Assembly: GCA_023433615.1 (NCBI GenBank)
Contig: JAEZCJ010000221.1
Location: forward strand, 14,706 to 78,705
Source: Bacillota bacterium
Lineage (GTDB): Bacteria > Bacillota > Bacilli > Paenibacillales > Paenibacillaceae
DNA length: 64,000 nucleotides
Reading direction: 5' to 3'
The notes under the pieces are model-generated. The model searched no databases and was not told where the DNA came from. It was given only the letters and a program-made list of their open reading frames with translations. A program made the position numbers and the translations under genes. Positions 48,333 through 55,785 of this stretch are shown here, piece by piece; the first letter of the stretch is position 1, and each line of letters opens with the position of its first letter.

Positions 48333-49672
48333 GCAAGAGCGGGAAGAGGCGCACGAGCGCCGCGTCATATGAATCGATCGGCCGCTATGTGGAGGATGCC
48401 GAAGCGCAGCGCGGCTTGTATCGCCGAACGTTGATCATCGTCATCATCGCGCAGATTTTCGGCGGTGCCGGCCTTGCGGCAGGCGTGACGGTCGGCGCGC
48501 TTCTGGCACAGGATATGATGGGGACGGAGAGCTATGCGGGCGTGCCTGCGGCGCTCTTGACGCTGGGGGCGGCATCTTCGGCCTTCCTCGTCGGGCGGCT
48601 GTCCCAGCGGCTTGGCCGGCGAGCGGGGCTGGCTATCGGGTTCATGGCCGGCGGGATCGGCGCGGCCGGCGTCGTCTATGCAGGCGTCGCGGACAATCTC
48701 GCGCTGCTGCTCGTGTCTCTGCTGATCTACGGCGCCGGCACGTCCACGAACCTGCAGGCACGCTATGCCGGGACGGACCTGGCGAAGCCGGAGCAGCGCG
48801 CCAGGGCGGTCAGCCTGGCGATGGTATCCACCACCTTCGGCGCTGTCCTGGGGCCGAACCTCGTCGATGACATGGGGCGGTTCGCCGAATCATTCGGCAT
48901 CCCGCCGCTTGTCGGGCCGTTCATGCTGGCAGGGGCGGCATTTTTCCTCGCGGGCCTCATTCTGCTGGCGCTGCTTCGTCCGGATCCCTTCATCGTGGCC
49001 CGGGCCATTGCACAGCGGCGGGAGAGCGAGCAAGAGGCAGCAGCGTCGGGGACGGATGCGAATGCCGTTACAGCGGGCAGCAACAAGCGCGGCGTCCTGA
49101 TCGGGACGACCGTCATGGTGCTCACGCAGATCGTCATGGTCGCGATCATGACGATGACGCCCGTCCATATGCAGCATCACGGCCACAGCCTATCGGACGT
49201 CGGCATGGTCATCGGCATCCACATCGCCGCCATGTTCCTGCCTTCGCTCGTGACGGGAGTGCTGGTCGATCGGTTCGGCCGCATGGCGATGTCCTACGCT
49301 TCCGGCGTCACGCTGCTGCTGGCGGGGCTCCTCGCCGCGCTGGCGCCGGCCGATTCGCTGCCGCTGCTGATCGTTGCGTTAGCGCTGCTCGGCCTCGGCT
49401 GGAACATCGGCGTCATCAGCGGCACCGCACAGATCATCGATGCGACTTCCCCGGCCACGCGAGCCAAGACCCAAGGCACCCTGGATGTGCTCGTATCGCT
49501 GGCAGGCGCGTCGGGCGGCGCCTTGTCCGGCATCGTTGCGGCGAATACGAGCTATGCGGTGCTCTCGCTCGCGGGCGGCGTGTTGTCCTTGCTGCTCATT
49601 CCCGTCATTATCTTGTCGCGTGCATCAGGCAGGAAGCCGATAGGCGCCGGCGGCATGCAGCATCGCGGTTGA
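48329..49672 (+). CDS. MFS transporter, partner of the DJ-1/PfpI gene
   Basis: The 447-residue protein has twelve predicted helices. The start is cytosolic and basic, then IIVIIAQIFGGAGLAAGVTVGALLA, GRLSQRLGRRAGLAIGFMAGGIG (the GxLsxrxGrR motif A between helices 2 and 3), NLQARYAGTDLAKPEQRARAVSLAMVSTTFGAVLGPN (the motif C type Gly-Pro of exporters), a central loop of about 50 residues, and LVDRFGRMAMSYASGV. Motif C suggests drug-type efflux. It is translationally coupled to the PfpI gene and so also falls under the ZTP riboswitch. Confidence 0.88.
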   Translation: MSKSGKRRTSAASYESIGRYVEDAEAQRGLYRRTLIIVIIAQIFGGAGLAAGVTVGALLAQDMMGTESYAGVPAALLTLGAASSAFLVGRLSQRLGRRAGLAIGFMAGGIGAAGVVYAGVADNLALLLVSLLIYGAGTSTNLQARYAGTDLAKPEQRARAVSLAMVSTTFGAVLGPNLVDDMGRFAESFGIPPLVGPFMLAGAAFFLAGLILLALLRPDPFIVARAIAQRRESEQEAAASGTDANAVTAGSNKRGVLIGTTVMVLTQIVMVAIMTMTPVHMQHHGHSLSDVGMVIGIHIAAMFLPSLVTGVLVDRFGRMAMSYASGVTLLLAGLLAALAPADSLPLLIVALALLGLGWNIGVISGTAQIIDATSPATRAKTQGTLDVLVSLAGASGGALSGIVAANTSYAVLSLAGGVLSLLLIPVIILSRASGRKPIGAGGMQHRG

Positions 49673-50258
49673 GCGTTATCAGCGGCGTCCGGCAAGACGG
49701 CTAAGGGGCATGGCAGCGTCCGGCATCACGGATATTCAGCAGCGACGTCCGCTATGCGACTCGAGCAGCTCGTAGAACAGACCGTTCTTGCGCGGACAGT
49801 GGCTGCTCGATAGTATCGGGGCAGACGCCGGTAAATGCCCCTCAAACGGCTCTTCCGTCGGAAAGAGTAGAATAGTACCACTATTATCGGGCGGATCGCC
49901 GTGATGGGAGAATGTAATGCGTTTCCTACCACTAATTCAGCCATTCCTGCCTCATCACGAGGTAACGCTCCTAATTGGTTGCATTTTTTTACACTAACTT
50001 ACCGTAACCAGATTACAATAAGGATTTAGTTGTAGTTTTTTGCATTAAAACCTGCGCGGCTGGCCGCAAGGATACCGTAGCGTTCAATCCATTCTATTCT
50101 CGAATCGGCGTAGACAGGCTATACTGATAGCGTACGAATAATCGGAGGAAGAGGCTGTACCTGCGGTCTCATTAGGCGGCATTCCGGCGCGGAGCTCGTT
50201 CCTCAAGGACCCGGAGGGCGTGATAACCGGATTTCCAGAGCAAGGGAGAGGATCAGTC
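49673..50258. other. Long intergenic region with multiple hairpins, no gene seen
   Basis: No credible gene is visible. The first part has three degenerate copies of a CAGCGTCCGGC-like motif (49682-49752). From 49762 to 49900 there are successive inverted repeats: CGAGCAGC/GCTGCTCG with AGAAC/GTTCT nested inside, GGGGCA/TGCCCC, AATAGT/ACTATT and GGCG/CGCC. An AT-rich part (49974-50050) has two poly-T stretches next to GCA (TTGCATTTTTTT and TTTTTTGCATT). It could be an intergenic repeat element or an uncharacterised structured RNA. Confidence 0.5.
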
Positions 50259-50687
50259 ATGAAGGATATGAACTATTACGACACGTTCATCACGGTCTCG
50301 CCGGATAGTCCGGTCGAGGCCGGCCTGAAGCCGCCCGAGAGGAAGGGCGCGCTCACGAAAGCGGGTATCGAGTACGAGCTCGTCGCGAATCACCCTTATG
50401 GCTATACGCAGGAAGAGCTGCTGTATCAGGTGCATGTCCGCCACAAGGGCATCTCGGAAGAGGAGCTTGAAGCGAAGGGGACGCAGCTGTGGGACGAGTT
50501 CTACCAGAAGCCGCAAGCCTGCATGCGTGCCTCCGCGCTGCCGAAGAAGTACGGCTGGGGCATTCATTTTAACAGTGAAGGTTATATGGCGCTTGTGGCG
50601 GCAGATTCGCCCGAATACGAGCGGTTTAAGTCCGGCGACGACGGCAAATTGAAGGTGTTGGCAGGGATGCGCAGCAGCAGGAAATGA
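50259..50687 (+). CDS. DUF6157 family protein
   Basis: The 142-residue protein (from ATG 50259) matches the DUF6157 pattern: MNYYDTFITVSPDSPVEAGLKPPE at the start, YELVANHPYGYTQEELLYQVH, QKPQACMRASALPKKYGWGIHFN in the middle and KLKVLAGMRSSRK at the end. The family is widespread and without known function. Nothing upstream of ATG 50259 in the frame looks conserved. It is followed by the DUF2277 gene. Confidence 0.8.
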   Translation: MKDMNYYDTFITVSPDSPVEAGLKPPERKGALTKAGIEYELVANHPYGYTQEELLYQVHVRHKGISEEELEAKGTQLWDEFYQKPQACMRASALPKKYGWGIHFNSEGYMALVAADSPEYERFKSGDDGKLKVLAGMRSSRK

Positions 50688-50722
50688 ATCGAGCAGTTAT
50701 ACAATTGGGAGGCGAATGCGTG

Positions 50723-50995
50723 ATGTGCCGTAATATTAAAACATTGTTCAACTTCGATCCGGCGGCGACCGACTACGAGATCACGGCGGCGTCCGTGCAG
50801 TTCGTGCGCAAGCTGTCCGGCTTCAATAAGCCGTCCAAGGCGAACGAAGAGGCGTTCCGGCTGGCTGTGGAAGAGGTGTCGCGTTCTGCGCGCAAGCTGC
50901 TCGATTCGCTCGTGACGAATGCAGCGCCGCGCAATCGGGAAGCGGAGGCGCAGCGGGCTCGCGCCAGATCGCTGAAGCGGTTCGGCGGCGAATAG
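50723..50995 (+). CDS. DUF2277 family protein
   Basis: The 90-residue protein begins MCRNIKTLFNFDPAATDYEI, the DUF2277 signature, and is followed by FVRKLSGFNKPSKANEEAF and a basic helical end. GGGAGG before ATG 50723 decides the start; the ORF reads open to 50684 but without such a site. Function unknown; the conserved Met-Cys-Arg start is a family hallmark. Confidence 0.85.
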   Translation: MCRNIKTLFNFDPAATDYEITAASVQFVRKLSGFNKPSKANEEAFRLAVEEVSRSARKLLDSLVTNAAPRNREAEAQRARARSLKRFGGE

Positions 50996-51097
50996 CGGCG
51001 CGGAAGAGGCAATATGCGGCAGGCAGCCCGCAGCAACATCCGCCCCTCGAATGACGTCTATAATCGATAGGCTTCAGTCAGCAAGGGGGAACGCAGC

Positions 51098-53368
51098 ATG
51101 AAAGCATACCGCATCGTAAGACGATTGGCAGCAGGACTGGCAGCCGGCGCATTGAGCGCTCTCTTGGTCGGGGGCACAGCGTCCGCTGCAGCTACGCATG
51201 CCTACAGCGACCTGCAAGGGGTGCAGTGGGCAGCCGACAGCATCGGGTATCTCTCGGAGCGAGGGACGATTGCAGGCTACGGGAAGGGGATCTTCGCGCC
51301 AGGGGACAAGGTGACCCGCGCACAGGCGACGACCTTCCTGATCAGGGAACTTGCAGGAGCAGGGAAGCAAGAGGTGGCCCCGCAGGCCTCCTATAGCGAC
51401 GTGACGCGAACGCATCTGTTCTATGGGGAGATTACGGCGGCAGCGGGCATGGGGCTGGCAGGCGGGTTCCCGGACGGGACCTTCCGTCCGGATGCGCCGA
51501 TCAGCCGTGCCGAGACGATGGCGCTGCTAACGCGCGCCTATTCCCTTCAGACCGGTCATGCAGGCGCGGCTAACCCGGATGCCAAGACGCATTGGGCCGC
51601 GGAGCCGATCGCGATCATGGCGTCTAACGGCTTGATCGGGGGGTACGAGGACGGCACTTTCCGGCCGAATCAGCCCGTCACGCGGGCGGAATTCGCCGTA
51701 TTCTTAACCAGGGTCATCCGCCACGAGCGAGAGTCGGCGATTGCCGCCCAGGATTGGGACAAGCTGCTGACGCATATGACGCTGAGCGAGAAAGCCGGCC
51801 AGATGCTGATGCCCGATATCCGGGAGTGGAAGGGCAAGCCGACGACCGCGGTTCATGAGGGGATTGCGCAGGCGATTCGCGAGCAGGACCTTGGCGGCTT
51901 GATTCTATTCGATAAGAACATCGTCGACGTCAGGCAGCTTACCACGTTAACCCACCGGTTGCAGCAGACGGCAGGAGACATCCCGCTGTTCCTGGGGATC
52001 GACCAAGAAGGAGGCGTCGTGAACCGGATTCCGGGCGGCACGAACCTGCCGGGTCAGATGGCGCTGGGCGCGGCACGCGATGCTGCCCTGGCGAAGGCGG
52101 CAGGGCAGCTGACAGGCGCCGAGCTGAAGTCGCTGGGAATGCAGGTGAACTTCGCGCCGGTGCTTGACGTGAACAGCAACCCGGACAATCCGATTATCGG
52201 CATTCGCTCTTACGGCTCCGATCCGGAGCGGGTATCGCGTCTTGGACTCGCCGCGATGCAAGGGCTGCGCGAGGCGGGAGTCGTCGCGGCCGTCAAGCAT
52301 TTTCCGGGACACGGCGATACGAAGATGGATTCCCATCTGGGCTTGCCGATCCTTGCCCATAACCGCGAACGGCTCGAGCAAGTGGAGCTGAAGCCGTTCC
52401 GCGCAGCCATTGCGGATGGCGCAGAGATGATCATGTCGGCGCATGTCGCCTTCCCGGCGATCGACGGCGGACAGTTGGTCTCCCTGAAGGACGGTACCCG
52501 CATGCCGATCCCGGCGACGCTGTCGCATCGTGTCATGACCGGGCTGCTGCGGGAAGAACTCGGCTTCGAGGGCGTCGTCATCTCCGATGCCTTCACGATG
52601 GATGCCATAGCGGCGCATGTCGGCGAAGAACGGGCCGTGCAGATGGCGGTGTCGGCCGGCGTGGACATCATTCTGATGCCGCAGGACCCGGCTGCAGCCC
52701 ACGGCATGCTCATAGAGGCGGTTAAGCAAGGTGCGATAGGCGAGGAGCGGCTGGATGCTTCCGTCAAGCGGATCTTGAAGCTGAAGCAGCGATACGGCCT
52801 GTTCCAATCGCAAGGTGGCAGCTTATCCGCGAAGCTGGCGGAAGCCGAACGGGTTATCGGCTCACGGCATCATCGGCAGCTGGAGCAGGAGATCGCCGAG
52901 CGTGCTGTCACGCTGTTGGCCGGACAAGAAGGCAGGCTCCCTTACACGATTCAGCCGCGAGACCGGGTCCTGATCGTGGCCGCCGACAAGAACCAGGCGG
53001 AACAGGCAGCGAGCGCGCTTGCGGCCGTGCATGACGGGCAGATCAAGTCAGCCGTGCTGGAGCAAGGGGATGCCGCAGCGGCGCTTGCGGCAGCTGCCGA
53101 TGCCGATTATGTCATTCTGGCCTCCTACCAATTCCGAAATCGAGCGAGCTTGTTCGGCTGGCCGGCGTATCAGGCTGTCGTCGATGCCATGAACGAACGC
53201 CGCATGCCGTATGCGTTGCTGTCCATGGGCAACCCATACGAAATGCTGCATCTGCGGCAGGTGAAGTCGGCGATTGCCGTATACGGGAAGCAAGAGCCGA
53301 ACCTGGCGGCAGGCATGAAGGCGATTCTGGGGCAGCTGACCCCGCAGGGTACGCTTCCTGTGTCCTGA
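51098..53368 (+). CDS. S-layer-anchored beta-N-acetylhexosaminidase-like protein (3x SLH + GH3)
   Basis: The 756-residue protein has a signal peptide (1-31, ending GGTASAAA), three SLH domains (about 35-80, 95-140, 155-203, each ending in FxPxxPxTRAE-type motifs such as FRPNQPVTRAEFAVFLTR) and a GH3 domain. The GH3 part (215-570) has LGGLILFDKNIVD, LFLGIDQEGGVVNRI, the NagZ hallmark AAVKHFPGHGDTKMDSH (catalytic His-Asp loop) and GVVISDAFTMDAI with the nucleophile Asp. A C-terminal alpha/beta domain (580-756) follows. It should sit on the cell surface and release GlcNAc from wall muropeptides or chitooligosaccharides. Confidence 0.9.
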   Translation: MKAYRIVRRLAAGLAAGALSALLVGGTASAAATHAYSDLQGVQWAADSIGYLSERGTIAGYGKGIFAPGDKVTRAQATTFLIRELAGAGKQEVAPQASYSDVTRTHLFYGEITAAAGMGLAGGFPDGTFRPDAPISRAETMALLTRAYSLQTGHAGAANPDAKTHWAAEPIAIMASNGLIGGYEDGTFRPNQPVTRAEFAVFLTRVIRHERESAIAAQDWDKLLTHMTLSEKAGQMLMPDIREWKGKPTTAVHEGIAQAIREQDLGGLILFDKNIVDVRQLTTLTHRLQQTAGDIPLFLGIDQEGGVVNRIPGGTNLPGQMALGAARDAALAKAAGQLTGAELKSLGMQVNFAPVLDVNSNPDNPIIGIRSYGSDPERVSRLGLAAMQGLREAGVVAAVKHFPGHGDTKMDSHLGLPILAHNRERLEQVELKPFRAAIADGAEMIMSAHVAFPAIDGGQLVSLKDGTRMPIPATLSHRVMTGLLREELGFEGVVISDAFTMDAIAAHVGEERAVQMAVSAGVDIILMPQDPAAAHGMLIEAVKQGAIGEERLDASVKRILKLKQRYGLFQSQGGSLSAKLAEAERVIGSRHHRQLEQEIAERAVTLLAGQEGRLPYTIQPRDRVLIVAADKNQAEQAASALAAVHDGQIKSAVLEQGDAAAALAAAADADYVILASYQFRNRASLFGWPAYQAVVDAMNERRMPYALLSMGNPYEMLHLRQVKSAIAVYGKQEPNLAAGMKAILGQLTPQGTLPVS

Positions 53369-53390
53369 ATCAACAAGAAGGAGCGTGATC

Positions 53391-54176
53391 TTGAAGATGG
53401 GTATACTCAAGCTGGTCTCTTGGAATGTCAACGGCCTGCGGGCATGCGTGAACAAAGGGTTCTACGACTATGTCCGCGCAGCGCAGGCCGATATAATCTG
53501 CCTGCAGGAGACCAAGCTGCAGGAAGGCCAGATTCAGCTGCAATTGGAGGAAGGCTATACGGCTTATTGGCACTGCGCGGAGAAGAAAGGCTACTCCGGC
53601 ACCGCCGTTCTAACGCGAATCGCCCCGTTATCGGTCCGGCGCGGCTTGGACGACGAAGGCGAGGACGATACCGAGGGCAGAGTGCTTACCCTCGAATTCG
53701 ATGCGTTCTATCTGGTGAACGTCTACTCGCCGAATGCGCGGCGCGATCTATCACGGCTGGCCTTCCGGCTGGCATGGGAGGACCGCTTCCGCGATTACCT
53801 GCTGCGGCTGGATGCGGATAAGCCGGTCATCGTCTGCGGCGACATGAATGTCGCGCACCGCGAGATCGACCTCAAGCATCCGAAGCCGAATCGCGGCAAT
53901 TCGGGCTTCACGGACGAGGAGCGGGAGAAGATGACGCGCCTCTTGGACGCGGGCTTCGTCGATACGTTCCGGCACTTCTACCCGGACCTGACGGACACCT
54001 ACTCCTGGTGGTCCTACATGCCCAAGGTGCGCGAACGGAATGTCGGCTGGCGCATCGATTATTTCCTGGCGTCTGAGCGGCTCGTGCCGCAGCTGCTCGA
54101 GGCGGCCATTGACGACCAAGTGCTCGGAAGCGACCATTGCCCCGTCACGCTTCGGATTGAAGGATGGACCGTTTGA
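53391..54176 (+). CDS. exoA: Exodeoxyribonuclease III
   Basis: The protein of about 261 residues has every ExoIII/AP-endonuclease motif: KLVSWNVNGLRA (Asn), DIICLQETKLQ (metal Glu), GYSGTAVLTR, YLVNVYSPNA, VIVCGDMNVAHREIDLKHPKPN (Asp/Asn), YSWWSYM and VLGSDHCPVTL (catalytic Asp-His). It acts in base excision repair at abasic sites. AAGGAG precedes several starts; TTG 53391 has the best spacing, with ATG 53397 the alternative. A terminator follows at 54190. Confidence 0.93.
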   Translation: MKMGILKLVSWNVNGLRACVNKGFYDYVRAAQADIICLQETKLQEGQIQLQLEEGYTAYWHCAEKKGYSGTAVLTRIAPLSVRRGLDDEGEDDTEGRVLTLEFDAFYLVNVYSPNARRDLSRLAFRLAWEDRFRDYLLRLDADKPVIVCGDMNVAHREIDLKHPKPNRGNSGFTDEEREKMTRLLDAGFVDTFRHFYPDLTDTYSWWSYMPKVRERNVGWRIDYFLASERLVPQLLEAAIDDQVLGSDHCPVTLRIEGWTV

Positions 54177-54189
54177 CCGCTGGATAGGG

Positions 54190-54225
54190 AGGCCCTGATT
54201 CGCCGCGCGCGACTCAGGGCCTTTT
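54190..54225 (+). terminator. Intrinsic terminator
   Basis: AGGCCCTGA and TCAGGGCCT form a perfect nine-base-pair stem, followed by TTTTGC. Confidence 0.8.
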
Positions 54226-54327
54226 GCTTATCGGCATAGGTCGATCGATGCAATTATTGTTGATCATTTTTTCTTGTAGAACTATACTTTGGGAAACAGT
54301 ATATTACGAACATGAGGATGGTACAGC

Positions 54328-55701
54328 ATGACATACAGCATCAGACACGTCATCACATTACTACTGTTAGCAAGCTTAGCGTTGACGGGCTGTTCCGCTT
54401 CGAATGAGGGTGCCCGACAGCCGAAGGAGACCGACGAGGCCGGTAATTCGGACAAGGTAACGCTGGAAGCGTGGATTATGTCGAACACGCCGCTCGCGGA
54501 ACGGGTTTTCATGAAAACGCTTCAACCCTTCCTCGACCAGCGCGCCGATCTCGAGGTAAAGCTGAAAATTCTGAGCTGGGAGTCCGCTTGGTCGGAGATT
54601 ACATCGGCCGTCGCGAGCGGGAACGGTCCGGATCTGCTGCAGCTCGGCACGACCTGGGTGCCGGCCATCGCCGCGATGGATGGGCTGGCCGACCTGTCGG
54701 AGCGGTTCGCGGATGACAGCATGACGGAAGCATACCTTCCGGCAAGCTGGGCCACGACGATGATCAGCGGCGAGCCGAACATCTATGCCGTGCCGTGGTT
54801 CGTCGAAGGACGCGCGCTTCTGTATCGCAAGTCAGCCTTCGATGCGGCAGGCATCGATCCGGATGCGGCATTCGAGAATTGGGACACCTTCAAGGACGCG
54901 TTACGGCAATTGCAGGGCACTACCGTCGACGGTCGGAAGCTGGCCGCATTCAGCATTACCGGGAAGAACGACTGGAGCGTAGCCCACAATATATTTCCGT
55001 GGGTATGGAGCGCGGGAGGGGAAGTATTCACGCCGGACCTGACGCAGGCTGCCTTCAACAGCGACAAGGCGCTGCAAGGCATTATGTACTATACGGGCCT
55101 AGCCCATGAAGGGCTTGTCGATCCGAGCTCGCTGAATAAATCGTCCACGGATGTGGAGACCGACTTTGCCGACGGCAAGACGGCCATGATCGTTACCGGC
55201 TCATGGCTGCTTCGCGACCTGGCAACGCCTAGAGATGAGGGCGGGCTTGGCGGCATCGTCGATCCGAACGATGTCGGCGTCGCGCCGCTGCCGATGGGAC
55301 CGGAGGGACGCGCGACGTTCATCGGGGGCAGCAATCTCGCCCTGTTCAAGCATGCCCGGCATCCGGAAGAGGCGTGGGACGTCATTCACTATCTCTCCAG
55401 CAACGAGGACGCGCAGCTGACCTATGCGGAAGAGCTTGGCATGCTGCCGGCACATCAGGCGCTGCTGGACTCTCCGAAGCTGACAGCCATTCCAGGCTAT
55501 ACGGCATTCTCCGAGGCGACGCAATACGGCAGGTCGTACCCTTCGATTCCGGAGTGGGGGCCGGCGGAGACGACGCTAGTCGAAGTATTCGGCGAAATAT
55601 GGGATTTGGCGTCCGGGTCGGAAGGCACCTATAGCGAAGATGCCGTCCGCAAGCTGCTCGATGACGCCGCTCGCGAGATTAACCTCTTTTTGGCCCAGTG
55701 A
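54328..55701 (+). CDS. Extracellular sugar-binding lipoprotein (ABC-type), solitary
   Basis: The 457-residue protein has a lipoprotein signal with lipobox LALTGC (ITLLLLASLALTGCSAS) and the fold of CUT1 family solute-binding proteins: VTLEAWIMSNTPLAERVF at the start, LQLGTTWVPAIAAMDGLADLS, NIYAVPWFVEGRALLYRKSAF, VWSAGGEVFTPD and FADGKTAMIVTGSWLL. No permease or ATPase genes are nearby. Instead a dCache-GGDEF-EAL gene follows after about 45-85 bases, so this protein probably presents a saccharide to that receptor rather than to an importer (inference). Confidence 0.87.
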   Translation: MTYSIRHVITLLLLASLALTGCSASNEGARQPKETDEAGNSDKVTLEAWIMSNTPLAERVFMKTLQPFLDQRADLEVKLKILSWESAWSEITSAVASGNGPDLLQLGTTWVPAIAAMDGLADLSERFADDSMTEAYLPASWATTMISGEPNIYAVPWFVEGRALLYRKSAFDAAGIDPDAAFENWDTFKDALRQLQGTTVDGRKLAAFSITGKNDWSVAHNIFPWVWSAGGEVFTPDLTQAAFNSDKALQGIMYYTGLAHEGLVDPSSLNKSSTDVETDFADGKTAMIVTGSWLLRDLATPRDEGGLGGIVDPNDVGVAPLPMGPEGRATFIGGSNLALFKHARHPEEAWDVIHYLSSNEDAQLTYAEELGMLPAHQALLDSPKLTAIPGYTAFSEATQYGRSYPSIPEWGPAETTLVEVFGEIWDLASGSEGTYSEDAVRKLLDDAAREINLFLAQ

Positions 55702-55785
55702 CGTAATGCACTTGCACTTGAAGGCGGCGAGGAGAAGAATGACAACATGCGACTACAACGATTTCCGACTCACATAGGCGGCATT

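Noticed and set aside
49726..49944. 72-codon minus-strand frame in the large intergenic region
   Set aside because: It spans several strong hairpins, lacks a good ribosome binding site and has an Arg/Ser-rich composition typical of noncoding repeats.
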